DNA of 59,488 bases from Candidatus Fermentibacterota bacterium (lineage in GTDB: Bacteria > Fermentibacterota > Fermentibacteria > Fermentibacterales > JCC-6). The position numbers were made by a program, and so were the translations under genes. Each line of letters begins with the position of its first letter. Positions within the stretch are counted from its first letter, which is position 1. The stretch spans positions 1 through 59,488 of the forward strand of contig JAUVIR010000009.1 in the NCBI GenBank assembly GCA_030592645.1, written 5' to 3'. Below are positions 43,122 through 52,540 of this stretch, one piece after another. The notes beneath the pieces are model-generated. The model saw nothing but the letters and a program-made list of their open reading frames with translations, had not been told where the DNA came from and made no database searches.

Positions 43122-43532
43122 TCAGAAATCCGGAAAGGGCTTCCTCATCCAGGTTCTACAGATAGACTTATACTCATCTGAAAGGTTCGGATTTGAAACA
43201 GAGAGGTTCTGTGCCCTCTTCTCGATTGGTTTCGCTGATTTCCCTGCAGCCCACACGATCCCGTTCAGTATGAGAAAGAACACAAACTGGGTGAAATCAA
43301 GTCTTCCTGTGATTATTCCGATACAACCCAGAACACCCATACCTCCAAAGAAGACTATAGCCAGAAGTGCCTGATACATCTGCTTTCGAACCATTTCTTT
43401 CAGATTCTCAAGATTCAAGAGGCTGTCGATACCTGAATTAAGGGCTAGAAATTTCTTCAAAGCTGACAGAGCAATAAAGAAATTCACCATCCCGCAGGAG
43501 AACATCACAAGAATCCATCCAAAGTAATCCAT
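43122..43532 (-). CDS. Hypothetical inner-membrane protein
   Basis: 136 aa with three hydrophobic segments (about 5-25, 55-80, 82-100) separated by a charged helix (NLENLKEMVRKQMYQ). The basic C-terminal tail has one Cys. No family recognised. It stands between the TusA pair and the SurA-like lipoprotein gene on the same strand. Confidence 0.6.
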   Translation of the reverse strand: MDYFGWILVMFSCGMVNFFIALSALKKFLALNSGIDSLLNLENLKEMVRKQMYQALLAIVFFGGMGVLGCIGIITGRLDFTQFVFFLILNGIVWAAGKSAKPIEKRAQNLSVSNPNLSDEYKSICRTWMRKPFPDF

Positions 43533-43578
43533 TCTAATCCCTACTCCCGTTCACTCAAACAGCAGTGTTTTCAGGTTT

Positions 43579-45204
43579 CTAAAGAGATGCCCAGAGACCG
43601 GGGTCGACAGGAAGATTCTCAAGGACCTCATCATTTACCAGAGGTTGGTATTTAAGTTCAAGCCTCTGCATCAATACTACGGTTGCCTCTTCTTCAAGCC
43701 TGGCGCGGACCATTAATTCGAGGGGAATTCTGACCTCTTCCTGAAGGGCTTCTCTTTCCGGTGCGACATCGATCAGCCTGAACAGGACATATCCTGTACT
43801 TTCAGTCAGTTCAAACGGTCCTGCCCAGCTTGTTATGTCAGATCGATCGATAAGGAACACTTCTCTACCGAAGCCGCCTGGGATATCGCTCATTCTCAAT
43901 AACCTGGTAATCTGCGGGCGGGCTGAATCTGCCGCGAGATATAGAAGTCCATTGAGCGTTGCTGCATAATCTTCAATGTTTCCATTGCTCAGAGCGGCCC
44001 TATAATCATCCATATGATCCGGAGGTATAATGACAGCCTGCAGTGAACGCATCTCTTCTATGATGAAGGGTGCTTCAAGATTGTTGAACTGGTCCTCGAT
44101 ATCAGAATCGGTAACGGTAACTTCTGAAGAAACCATGTCATCATAGTATTTCTCAGACGCCAGATCGAACAAATAGGATTCAGCTTCGGCTCGAAGCGAA
44201 TCCACCAGCAGGGGTGCGGCCTGCTGCAGCGTTTCGGCAAGAAATGAGCCGAATGTAAGATTCTCGATGAAATAGAACTGCCATGTCAAAGACGTTGGCT
44301 GCACATACGTTCTCGATTCAAGAAAATCTATTCCATCCCTCACCATGATTGAGCTCCAGTTGCCCAGATCAGACTCTACAACGATTTCTTCGATCAGTTC
44401 TCCATTTCCCGAATAGAAATCAACAAGCCTGCTTACGGCGGCGGTATCCACTGAGATCGAGTATTCCTCTACCATGGAATTCCTTATCCCGTTCATCCAC
44501 CGACTGTTTCTACCATTAGCGATACGGTTGGTTGCCATCTGGTTACAGGCTGCGGTGTCCGCGAGCGCCTCGGCAACAAGTGCTGGATCCGTTACTTCGA
44601 CTGAATCAAGTCTCACTATGATTCCGGATTCAGTGCTGCCGGCCTGCCCTGTGGATAATGTGTCAAGATGAATGGCAAGCCCAAAACTGAGTTCAGGCAG
44701 GTGGTCAGGCCCGTGTGAGATCGAGGAATCTGTACCCGGATTGAGTGTGTACCAGACGGATTTACCGATATGATCTCTGTAAAACTGAAGATCGGATACG
44801 GTAACCGCAGTTTCAGCAACTGACAAAAAATAATCATGGGCTCTCTCTACTGTCATGAACCCAAGCCAGGAATCACTGCCGGATACGATACCAGGATCTG
44901 ATAGATAGCCTTCGGATTCAAGTTCAGTCTGAAGGACAAGTTTTCTTGTGTAAGTCAGTATGTACTGCCCCACCGGATCGGCATTTCTCGTGAAGTACTC
45001 CCGCTGCTCCTGATTCAGTCCGTTCCATGCATCTCCGATTTGGGAAACCGTTACGGTGTCCATCCCGACGATGATGAGCCACGTATCTCCGTTCGCGGCT
45101 GTTGAACCGAGACATCCTGAAATCAGGAATAGCAGCACTGATACCGATGCCGTGACTATGGTCAGAATTGTTTTCAAGAGAAGCCTCCCTTTAAATTCAT
45201 GCAA
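43579..45204 (-). CDS. Lipoprotein with SurA/PpiC-like chaperone-isomerase features
   Basis: 541 aa. A basic start and hydrophobic stretch lead to a lipobox LISGC (Cys about 31), so it should be lipidated. The mature part resembles SurA/PrsA-type folding factors: an N-terminal helical domain (VTVSQIGDAWNGL, REYFTRNADPVGQYILTY), a second chaperone-like helix and a PPIase-like stretch near the C terminus (MRSLQAVIIPPD, TGYVLFRLIDVAPE). The parvulin core is divergent, so it may be a chaperone only. Likely periplasmic, helping outer-membrane or secreted proteins fold. Confidence 0.65.
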   Translation of the reverse strand: MHEFKGRLLLKTILTIVTASVSVLLFLISGCLGSTAANGDTWLIIVGMDTVTVSQIGDAWNGLNQEQREYFTRNADPVGQYILTYTRKLVLQTELESEGYLSDPGIVSGSDSWLGFMTVERAHDYFLSVAETAVTVSDLQFYRDHIGKSVWYTLNPGTDSSISHGPDHLPELSFGLAIHLDTLSTGQAGSTESGIIVRLDSVEVTDPALVAEALADTAACNQMATNRIANGRNSRWMNGIRNSMVEEYSISVDTAAVSRLVDFYSGNGELIEEIVVESDLGNWSSIMVRDGIDFLESRTYVQPTSLTWQFYFIENLTFGSFLAETLQQAAPLLVDSLRAEAESYLFDLASEKYYDDMVSSEVTVTDSDIEDQFNNLEAPFIIEEMRSLQAVIIPPDHMDDYRAALSNGNIEDYAATLNGLLYLAADSARPQITRLLRMSDIPGGFGREVFLIDRSDITSWAGPFELTESTGYVLFRLIDVAPEREALQEEVRIPLELMVRARLEEEATVVLMQRLELKYQPLVNDEVLENLPVDPGLWASL

Positions 45205-45308
45205 AAACGAAACTCAGTGATACTTCGTTATTGATGGATCACGCTGATTTTATGAACAGGATTGAAATATACAATTCTGCAGGCATTCAACATAGCGGCT
45301 ACTTAGAA

Positions 45309-45334
45309 AGGGAAGGGGCAGAAGCCCCTTCCCT
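45309..45334 (-). terminator. Terminator of the 45357-46193 gene
   Basis: Perfect 11-bp stem AGGGAAGGGGC (45309-45319) and GCCCCTTCCCT (45324-45334) with a 4-nt loop. On the minus strand it follows the gene's stop codon by 22 bp and is followed by TTTCTAAG. Confidence 0.7.
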
Positions 45335-45356
45335 CAGAACAAGTTGTGTACTAAAC

Positions 45357-46193
45357 CTAGAATACAGTCTTGATGGATCCCCAGGTGTCTCTTTCGAGAG
45401 AAACAGCGGTTTCCCAGCAGTATACTCCGTCAGGTGAACCCTGGGCGAGAACCCAGAGCTGATCGATATCGACGGTGTAGTCGGCCATGGTGCATCCACC
45501 GGAAGTGGGAGACTCAGGGGTAAGATCATACGAAGTAATGAGAACGCCTGCAGCGTCGATCTGATAGAGCATGCCATCAGAAGAAGCTGTTGAAGCCCAC
45601 ATGCAGTTGCCGCCGGCATCCCATGCTAATCCGTACAGGCCGCCGTTGGCGACTGCGGTGGACCATGTTGTTGAGGATGCAGAACTGCCGGAGACACCAT
45701 CCCAGGTTACCTGAAAGATGGTATTGGCGAAACTGCCTGTGTAGAAATAGGTACCGTCATAGCCCTGAGCTCTGTTAGGAGAGACGGCGCTGTGAGTGTA
45801 GGTACCGGCTCTGGCATAGCTTGCATCGTAGTACTGTACGACAGTACTTTCGCTGGCGTACATGTATGTACCGTCCCAGCACATGTCACGAAGACCCCAG
45901 CCCGAAGTACCGTTCTGGTCTACTATGGTGACCTGGGTGTGCGGGGCTGTACCCGTAATGATGAGAATCTTGAGCGGGCCGCCGGTATTCACGGCGTCAG
46001 TTACCCAGAAGTTTGTGCCGTCGAAGCCGACGCCAACGGAACGGCCGGAGCCTCCGAGAGCATCGCAATCGAAATAGTCGAGCTGAGTAAGGTCAGCATC
46101 GGCTGCTCCAGGTGTACCTGGATTCGGGCTGATATCTGTATCGGATGCAAGAGCAACACCCGCTATACAGATAAGTACAAACATAAACCGCAT
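45357..46193 (-). CDS. Secreted propeller-like protein
   Basis: 278 aa. Signal peptide MRFMFVLICIAGVALA, then repeats with the pattern VGFDGTNFWVTD, MCWDGTYMYASE, QGYDGTYFYTGS and LAWDAGGNCMWAS: about five blades of a beta-propeller. It ends SLERDTWGSIKTVF rather than in a typical T9SS domain. The short Trp-Gly-x-Ile-Lys end may be a sorting or anchoring tag (inference). Monocistronic, with a Shine-Dalgarno AGGAGGAG. Confidence 0.75.
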   Translation of the reverse strand: MRFMFVLICIAGVALASDTDISPNPGTPGAADADLTQLDYFDCDALGGSGRSVGVGFDGTNFWVTDAVNTGGPLKILIITGTAPHTQVTIVDQNGTSGWGLRDMCWDGTYMYASESTVVQYYDASYARAGTYTHSAVSPNRAQGYDGTYFYTGSFANTIFQVTWDGVSGSSASSTTWSTAVANGGLYGLAWDAGGNCMWASTASSDGMLYQIDAAGVLITSYDLTPESPTSGGCTMADYTVDIDQLWVLAQGSPDGVYCWETAVSLERDTWGSIKTVF

Positions 46194-46290
46194 AATTTCT
46201 CCTCCTTTGTGTTAAACCATTTTTATCACTATTATATTTACTAAATAAAAAACAGATGTCAATACTCATTATGTGACCGCTGCAGAATGA

Positions 46291-48162
46291 TCATTCAACC
46301 AGAAGATTGTGAAGATCACAGCTCAATCTATCCAGATCGATCAGAAAAGCCAGATCGCGGATCCGCAGCAGGACAGCCTCGAACCCGGGAGTGGTACCCT
46401 CCCCATTCGGGTACACCCTGAGAAGGGATTCACCAGCTATTATAAGCATTCTTTCGGCAAGAGCTCCTTCGAATTGGGGAAGTGCCTCCGCTATATTGAC
46501 CAGCCTTGCGGCCCGGGTAACAAGTATTTCAGCTGTTTCCTGTGTCGGCGGGAGTACCACCTCACAGCAGACTTCTCCTATCATGATCAGGTTCTGAACA
46601 TCATCTGGAGGGAATGCTGCCGCGTTCAATGCAAGAATACTTCGTTCGGGAAGGGTTACGGGAGAAACCCTCAGAGCATTCAGGAACGATTCGGCTGCTT
46701 TCTCATCTTTTCCGCACGCAGCCTCCGACTGCGCCTGAAGCGTCCATCCTTTCCAGTATGAAGGGTAGATACTGTTGAACTTCCCGGCAGCATTTCCGGC
46801 TGCAAGTAGCATCCCGTCATCAAGATAAGCCTGGGCAAGAAAAAGCCAGGTTCTCTCTTCGAACGGTATCCATGAAGATGCACTCTCGAGTGTCTGCGCA
46901 GCGCTGCCGGCTGACCCGGTGCCGGACAGACCAAACACTCTACCTCGTTCGAGGAGGCTGTAACCCCTGACAATTACCGTACTCCAGAAAAGAGCTGCAG
47001 CCAGCAAAATAAACAGTACGGGTAATGGGATACGGATCGTTCTGTCTCCCGATGGCCTGCTGAGGATAACACCGATACAGAGAGAAACAGGAAGAGCTCC
47101 AAGGGGAGTTGCCAGCGGCAGATCAGCGGCCAGGAAAGGAAATATGCAGAGAAGAAGGGCTCCCTCGATAGCTGCAAAGTGTTTTTTTCGAACTATCAGC
47201 CATCCGGTAAGACAGATAAGAAGTAAACCGCTCAGTCCCCATTCCACCAGAGGTGTAAGAATATCGGAATGAAGGTGGTCTATCCTTTTCTCAGGATCTC
47301 CGGCAAGTATCTGCACCCTCTCGCCGGCATCCTGGATAAGGGTCAGACGTGACTGACCGGTACCGGTTCCCATCGGCAGGTTCCGCATCAGCTGGCCGGT
47401 TCCCGCCTGCCATGTACGGCACCTGATTTCGAGAGAAGGAGCGATACTTCGAGTGATATCGGGAACAGCCGTAATGGCGATCTGACCTGCGAGAAGAATT
47501 CCTATGATAACTCCGGGATGAAGTCCCTTCCGCAGGTTCAGGGAAAACCAGAGCAGTGCCAGAATCACAGCTATCCATGCGAGAACAAAATTTGTCAGAA
47601 CGAGAGCAGTACCAGTAAGAATTGCTGCGGGAATCCTTATCCTGGCTCTTTTGAATCCCGCGCCTGTTACCGCTAATACGAATCCGACAGCCAGGAGTGC
47701 TCCAGGCCGGTTGGTGTTTCCCCATATACTGTCATTATGGACAAGTATTTCGATAACTGCAGCTATTACTGATGCGCTCAGCAGTGAAATCCAGATCGAT
47801 CGGGAACCGAATACCCTTACGATCCCTGCAGCTCCGGCAATCATCAGCCCGAAGGAGATCCACTTCACGGCTGGAAGTATTCCCTGTATCGGGATGGAAG
47901 CCGTAAGTATTCCAATCATGGGCAGAAAAGAAAGAAGTGCTGCAGCGACTACTGCCCAGACAGGAATGCGTTTTCTACCTGCGAACAGAACAAGCATAGC
48001 GCAAACCGGGTAGACCGCGAGACGGGATGTGAGAGTCGAATCAAACAATCCTGGAAAAACCGATAGCATTGCAAGCAGAAGCGCTGCTGCTACAGGTGCT
48101 GCTCCGTGTACTACGGCTCTGTTATCTGAGCGAATTGTACAGTTTGCCTTCTCTTCCGGCAT
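46291..48162 (-). CDS. O-antigen ligase/polymerase family membrane protein with TPR-like C terminus
   Basis: 623 aa. About ten to twelve membrane segments in the first 400 residues and the Wzy_C/WaaL-type loop (RTWQAGTGQLMRNLPMGTGTG, then RIDHLHSDILTPLVEWG) whose His and Arg are typical. From about 430 a soluble region of helix pairs (WIPFEERTWLFLAQAYLDD, WKGWTLQAQSEAACGKDEKA) looks like TPRs. It would join or polymerise O-chains, or related glycans, at the periplasmic face. Confidence 0.82.
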   Translation of the reverse strand: MPEEKANCTIRSDNRAVVHGAAPVAAALLLAMLSVFPGLFDSTLTSRLAVYPVCAMLVLFAGRKRIPVWAVVAAALLSFLPMIGILTASIPIQGILPAVKWISFGLMIAGAAGIVRVFGSRSIWISLLSASVIAAVIEILVHNDSIWGNTNRPGALLAVGFVLAVTGAGFKRARIRIPAAILTGTALVLTNFVLAWIAVILALLWFSLNLRKGLHPGVIIGILLAGQIAITAVPDITRSIAPSLEIRCRTWQAGTGQLMRNLPMGTGTGQSRLTLIQDAGERVQILAGDPEKRIDHLHSDILTPLVEWGLSGLLLICLTGWLIVRKKHFAAIEGALLLCIFPFLAADLPLATPLGALPVSLCIGVILSRPSGDRTIRIPLPVLFILLAAALFWSTVIVRGYSLLERGRVFGLSGTGSAGSAAQTLESASSWIPFEERTWLFLAQAYLDDGMLLAAGNAAGKFNSIYPSYWKGWTLQAQSEAACGKDEKAAESFLNALRVSPVTLPERSILALNAAAFPPDDVQNLIMIGEVCCEVVLPPTQETAEILVTRAARLVNIAEALPQFEGALAERMLIIAGESLLRVYPNGEGTTPGFEAVLLRIRDLAFLIDLDRLSCDLHNLLVE

Positions 48163-48265
48163 GAAATGGAGTCCGATCTTTAATATCTATAACTTCCGGT
48201 TGTAATCTCATGCACGATATTTACACTCCCGGGCGGAGTCAATCCCGGAATACCGCATAGGATCT

Positions 48266-49045
48266 CTATTCGCCGGAGCCGCGGGCATATCCAATATCGA
48301 ACCCGCACAGTGCAAGATTACTCAGAAGATCTTCTGGATCTTCGCCCCAGAGTCCCAGCTTCCGGGATATGTGCTCCGTCCAGGAGTAGCTGTCAAAATC
48401 GAATTTCTCTTCCGTTCCTTCAGGCAGCGGTATCATGTAGTTGGCTTCCCTGTAGTAGTTCTGGCTGAGGTATCCGGAATCCATTACCTCCGCGGCTTCG
48501 GAAACTTCATCATCAGAGTAACAGGTGTATCTGCTCTCGGACAGGTGAAAGTCCATGGGGTATCTGGGTCTGACTGGGGGAGCTTCCGCAGGATACCCCA
48601 TCGTCAACATCACAAGGGGGAAAATATTGTCCTGCAGTTCGTACAGTTCCCTGATCTTCTTCGCCATGAATGGAGCAGCTCCTATATAGCAGCTTCCAAG
48701 TCCAAGGCTTTCCGCAGCTACCACCATGTTCTGTGCCATATAGGCAGCGTCCTGTATCCCGAACAGCAGCGTATAAATATCCGAAGCCTTTCTTTTCCAG
48801 CCCCGTTTCTTCATGATCTTTTCCATTCTGTACACATCGACACATACTGTGAAAAGAAGTGGAGCCCTGAATACATTATGCTCAATCTCTCTGGACAGGA
48901 GAACACTGCCCAGCTGCATGGCGAACGGAGCCTGCTGACCGGCGCGGACAACGGTTTCTATTACTTCGTCTGAAGGCTGTTCCTCCCGGTATTTTCTTAT
49001 GGATTTCCTGTTCATCAAGGCATCAATTACAGGATTACTTATCAT
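48266..49045 (-). CDS. Nitroreductase family protein
   Basis: 259 aa from ATG 49045 (GAGAGGTGAG upstream). FMN-binding pattern: RKSIRKYREEQPSDEVIETVVRA at the N terminus, GQQAPFAMQLGSV, AESLGLGSCYIG and LTMGYPAEAPPVRPR. About 60 residues longer than minimal nitroreductases, with an acidic C-terminal extension. FMN-dependent reduction of nitro or quinone-like compounds is the family activity; the substrate is unknown. Confidence 0.87.
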   Translation of the reverse strand: MISNPVIDALMNRKSIRKYREEQPSDEVIETVVRAGQQAPFAMQLGSVLLSREIEHNVFRAPLLFTVCVDVYRMEKIMKKRGWKRKASDIYTLLFGIQDAAYMAQNMVVAAESLGLGSCYIGAAPFMAKKIRELYELQDNIFPLVMLTMGYPAEAPPVRPRYPMDFHLSESRYTCYSDDEVSEAAEVMDSGYLSQNYYREANYMIPLPEGTEEKFDFDSYSWTEHISRKLGLWGEDPEDLLSNLALCGFDIGYARGSGE

Positions 49046-49295
49046 CGATCCACTCACCTCTCTGGTTGTTCTCCGTTTCAATACTACATTTCCATGGAAA
49101 CAGTGTCACGGTATAAAGCTATATTCGCTGAAACTTTGTTAATCCCGGAGCATCGGGGACTTGCCCCGTACGTTCTACTGGTTTACATTGCATGGCATTA
49201 TGATGACTTGGCATTCAAAGTGTATTCAACAAAATGGTTGTAACTGAACTGAGTGTTCAGAGAGTAAATTAAATCCTATCCACCCGGGAGGCGTT

Positions 49296-49631
49296 ATGCT
49301 TGACAGGCTTAGAGACAAAATTATCGAATTCCGTGACCTTCGCGACTGGAAACAGTTTCACGATCCGAAGAACCTGGCTGAAGCGATTGTTATCGAATCC
49401 GGAGAACTTCTTGAGAATTTCCTATGGAAAACCTGCGATGAATCCAGTAACCTTGATGATGACTCCGTCGTCTTAATCGGAGAAGAGATAGCCGATATAG
49501 CGATATTCCTTACTATTCTCGCTCATGAACTGAAGCTGGATATCGAACAGATCGTCAATAGAAAGCTTCAGCTCAACAAAGAGAGATATCCCGTCGAAAC
49601 TTCAAAGGGTAATGCGAAGAAACACCCCTGA
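49296..49631 (+). CDS. MazG-like nucleotide pyrophosphohydrolase (DCTPP1/RS21-C6 type)
   Basis: 111 aa all-helical protein. Metal-binding pattern IESGELLENFLW (ExxE) then GEEIADIAIFL (ExxD), as in the short MazG-like family that hydrolyses dCTP or noncanonical NTPs to NMP. Shine-Dalgarno GGGAGG at 49286-49291. Monocistronic, convergent with the PH-like gene. Confidence 0.87.
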   Translation: MLDRLRDKIIEFRDLRDWKQFHDPKNLAEAIVIESGELLENFLWKTCDESSNLDDDSVVLIGEEIADIAIFLTILAHELKLDIEQIVNRKLQLNKERYPVETSKGNAKKHP

Positions 49632-49661
49632 TACTTGTGATATACACGAATTAAGATCGTG

Positions 49662-50072
49662 TTAGAGTGTAACCTGCCACTCTTCCTCACCGGTCTGGGA
49701 AAGACCTACGCCATTGCTCAGGAGAGAATCTTTGAACCATTCAAGGGATTTCTCAAATCCGTTAAGCAGTACCACCGATCCATCAATGGCTTTCAGCTCC
49801 AGTAGTTTGTTGTTCCTGGCATACTTACCTCTACTTGCCCTGAGGCCTTCCAGAGGAAAGCTTACAGGATTGCCCTTTACAAGCAGAATGAGCAGAATGC
49901 CCAGCTGCATGTGAAAAGGAGCCATTTTACCAAGATCAAAATATACGAATCTCTGATCTGTCAGAACGCATCGCGAATAAACAGGGAATTTCACCTTCTT
50001 CCCCTGCAGGGTAGATCTTTTCGTATCGACAAGTATGTTTTCTCCCGGATAAAGTTCGAGCTTCTTCCCCAT
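49662..50072 (-). CDS. PH/GRAM-like domain protein
   Basis: 136 aa from ATG 50072 (AAGGAGATGAA just upstream). Beta-rich with the pattern LYPGENILVDTKRSTL, SRCVLTDQRFVYFDLG and a C-terminal helix (FEKSLEWFKDSLL), like bacterial PH/GRAM domain proteins. One hydrophobic stretch (LGILLILLV) lies in the middle. Function unknown; such domains often sit at membranes. Confidence 0.65.
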   Translation of the reverse strand: MGKKLELYPGENILVDTKRSTLQGKKVKFPVYSRCVLTDQRFVYFDLGKMAPFHMQLGILLILLVKGNPVSFPLEGLRASRGKYARNNKLLELKAIDGSVVLLNGFEKSLEWFKDSLLSNGVGLSQTGEEEWQVTL

Positions 50073-50288
50073 TTCATCTCCTTGATATCTGTGAGCCTCT
50101 GCGCGGGCTGATTCCCAGTTGCATGCAGGACGATATATCTCACATAGTAATTCTGTCAATGCAGAAACGATCCGGAACCCTGTCCATAACTTCAATCCGC
50201 AGCAGCTGAGGCGAAAAGCGAAACTACTCCCCTTTCGCGCAGAATTGATTATTGTACCTTTCAGTATTTCAGGAAGAGGAGAGTTATT

Positions 50289-51599
50289 TTGGAAGCATCA
50301 TCTGATACCGTTGCCGACCTGAAAAAGAAGAACATTCAGCTGCAGCGTCAGCTTAACAGCCTTGAGCTTGTATTTCGGAACGCGGTTGATATTCTGGTGG
50401 TAGTCGATGCAGTTTCAGGCACAGTACAGAGGATAAGCGATGCCGTTGAAGCTGTGCTCGGTTACAAACGTTCGAACCTGATCGGCAATAAACTGACAGA
50501 GATCCTCCCTGATGATAAAACATCCAATCATCTGCGCCTGAAAGATGGCATCCCCGAGATCGTTGATGGCGTTTTTCTTGATCAGAAAGTGAAATGTCAT
50601 GACAATTCCACCAAATTAATGGACATGACCATCAGTCTCGTCAGCAGCAACGATCAAAGCGTCATCCTTATAACCCTGAGAGACACATCCGGGAGAAAGC
50701 GCCTCCAGAGTGATATGATCAAGAAGAACAGCGCGCTGGACAGTGCTCTGAGTGCCATGATCATAACCAACAGTTCATGGAAGATAGACTACGCAAATGT
50801 TGAAGCTCTGAACTACTGGAGGTACAGCAGAACGGAGATGCTGAATCTGGATATATCGGATCTTCTTCCCTACATGGGCGACTTCGACACCCTTATGAAC
50901 TGTATTGAAGAAAGAGGACAGTGGGATGATGAAATAGAGTGTCAGCGCAGGGACAGCACGACTTTCATGGCTCATGCCACAGCCATTGCTGTGGATACTG
51001 ATGATGAAGACCCGTGCTACATTCTTTCCTTCCTCGATATCACAAAGCGCGTCCGCCTTGAAAAAAGGCTCACAGAACTTTCTCTGCGCGACAGTCTTAC
51101 AGGTCTGTATAATCGGCGGGGGTTCATGACTCTGGGCAAGCAGCTTCTTGATTCTTCTCTTCGAAAGCAACCTGAGATCGGCCTTCTTTACGTTGACCTC
51201 GATTACCTTAAGCTGATAAACGATAAGCTTGGTCATCCGGAGGGTGACAAAGCTTTGATGATCACAGCAAGGGTATTGAAAAGCTGCTTTCGGGATTCGG
51301 ACATCATAGCCAGACTGGGTGGAGACGAGTTCGTTGTGCTTTTCCTCGATACTCCGGGCCTTACCGCAGAATCCATCAGAGCCAGAATTGATAATCGGCT
51401 TAATGATACCCTTGATACTAAACCCATTCCATTCACGCTGTCCCTGAGTATAGGATACTATTCCACGGTACTTTGTTATCAGACTCAGATCGGGATGCTT
51501 CTGAGCCTTGCCGATTCTCTCATGTACAAAGACAAAGATGAAAGAAGAAAAACTATAAGCGGAGATGACATAGTGAGCCGGAAAGATCAGCAGATCTGA
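50289..51599 (+). CDS. PAS-PAS-GGDEF diguanylate cyclase
   Basis: 436 aa with a TTG start (AGGAGAG spaced about 8 bp). An N-terminal coiled coil (KKKNIQLQRQLNSLE) leads into two PAS domains (about 25-140 and 145-265; ILITLRDTSGRKR and ILSFLDITKRVRLEKR close them). The GGDEF domain (about 275-420) has RLGGDEFVVLF and an I-site RDSD exactly five residues before it. It should make cyclic di-GMP and be feedback-inhibited. No membrane segment, so it senses a cytoplasmic signal. Confidence 0.92.
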   Translation: MEASSDTVADLKKKNIQLQRQLNSLELVFRNAVDILVVVDAVSGTVQRISDAVEAVLGYKRSNLIGNKLTEILPDDKTSNHLRLKDGIPEIVDGVFLDQKVKCHDNSTKLMDMTISLVSSNDQSVILITLRDTSGRKRLQSDMIKKNSALDSALSAMIITNSSWKIDYANVEALNYWRYSRTEMLNLDISDLLPYMGDFDTLMNCIEERGQWDDEIECQRRDSTTFMAHATAIAVDTDDEDPCYILSFLDITKRVRLEKRLTELSLRDSLTGLYNRRGFMTLGKQLLDSSLRKQPEIGLLYVDLDYLKLINDKLGHPEGDKALMITARVLKSCFRDSDIIARLGGDEFVVLFLDTPGLTAESIRARIDNRLNDTLDTKPIPFTLSLSIGYYSTVLCYQTQIGMLLSLADSLMYKDKDERRKTISGDDIVSRKDQQI

Positions 51600-51704
51600 T
51601 CTTTAATCTCCGACTCTGAACTCATCTGAGTACAGGTTTCAGTGAAACCGATTTTCGCACTGAAATTATCGGAAAAATGAAAAGAACAGCTGTTCGAATG
51701 GAAC

Positions 51705-51747
51705 TTGACAGCAGCATAAAATTGGAATACGATTCCGTATTCGAATA
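51705..51747 (+). promoter_or_regulatory. Promoter and palindromic operator of the arsR-dsrE-tusA-hdr operon
   Basis: TTGACA (51705-51710), 17 bp, TACGAT (51728-51733). The -10 is covered by the perfect inverted repeat GAATACG-ATTC-CGTATTC (51725-51742), overlapped by a second palindrome TATTCGAATA (51738-51747). Such A+T-rich inverted repeats over the -10 are typical ArsR-family operators, so the operon's own regulator probably represses here. Confidence 0.7.
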
Positions 51748-51839
51748 TTAGAATATCCTTTCACAGAAATGGTAAGAATATTTCAGATAGCAGACCAGAT
51801 CAGATCGATTTTGAAGCGATTACTGAAGTACTCAAAGCA

Positions 51840-52148
51840 ATGGCTCATCCTGTAAGGCTTATGATCATGGATGAGCTGCTGCGGAATCCCCGATGCGTTT
51901 CAGCCATGCATGAGATACTCGATGTCAGGCAGCCAAACATATCCCAGCACCTTACAATTCTGAAGAACTCCGGAATAGTTGCTTCGGACCGGGACGGCTC
52001 CTACAGATGCTACTACCTCCGAAAGCCCGGTCTTGTCAAAGCTGTACTGAAATCAATGAACAGGGAATGGCCGGAAGCGGACATTGAAGATGTTAGAGGA
52101 AATTTCAAACGGGCGCTGAAAATACGCCTGAATAAACTCGGGATCTAA
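51840..52148 (+). CDS. ArsR-family regulator of the sulfur/Hdr operon
   Basis: 102 aa from ATG 51840. Winged-helix ArsR fold: MAHPVRLMIMDELL, recognition helix RQPNISQHLTILKNSGIV, wing DGSYRCYYLRKPG. Two Cys (in NPRCVSA and YRCYYL) could form a sulfide- or persulfide-responsive pair like BigR/SqrR (inference). The ATG gives no helix 1 and has no Shine-Dalgarno. The frame stays open upstream with good ArsR-like sequence (QIDFEAITEVLKA) but no ATG, GTG or TTG, so a rarer start such as ATT 51780 is likely. It is first of the operon, 20 bp before dsrE. Confidence 0.85.
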   Translation: MAHPVRLMIMDELLRNPRCVSAMHEILDVRQPNISQHLTILKNSGIVASDRDGSYRCYYLRKPGLVKAVLKSMNREWPEADIEDVRGNFKRALKIRLNKLGI

Positions 52149-52168
52149 CCCCGGAAGGAGACTCTTAA

Positions 52169-52522
52169 ATGGGTAAAGTAGCGTTCATATGTAATGGATC
52201 CGAAAAGTCCAATCTGTACCCTGCATTCGTTCTGGCTTCCTCAGCTATAGCATCAGGCGATGATGTTATCATTTTCTTCACACCTGCGGCGGTTCCGGCT
52301 CTTAAACCGGGCTTCCTGGAAAGCATGACCGGAAAAGGTATGCCCGATATGAAGGATCTTCTTGAAGGAGTAATGGTTCTCGGCGGCCGTATGATGCTGT
52401 GCGAACTGGGCCTTGAGGCACATGACGTTACAGCTTCCGACCTTAGGGATGATATCACTATAGGCGGCGCGACCACCTTCATGGCCGAAATTCAAGACGC
52501 GAAAACAACATTCTCATTCTAA
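52169..52522 (+). CDS. DsrE/DsrF-like sulfur-carrier family protein
   Basis: 117 aa with the DsrE-like fold: VAFICNGSEKSNLYPAFVLASSA, DDVIIFFTPAAVPAL, GGRMMLCELGLEAHDV. Single mid-protein Cys (in MLCELGL) at the site that carries persulfide in DsrE/DsrE2 proteins. It partners TusA in sulfur relays. Shine-Dalgarno AAGGAGAC. Second gene of the operon. Confidence 0.87.
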   Translation: MGKVAFICNGSEKSNLYPAFVLASSAIASGDDVIIFFTPAAVPALKPGFLESMTGKGMPDMKDLLEGVMVLGGRMMLCELGLEAHDVTASDLRDDITIGGATTFMAEIQDAKTTFSF

Positions 52523-52540
52523 CACGGAAGGAAACTAATA

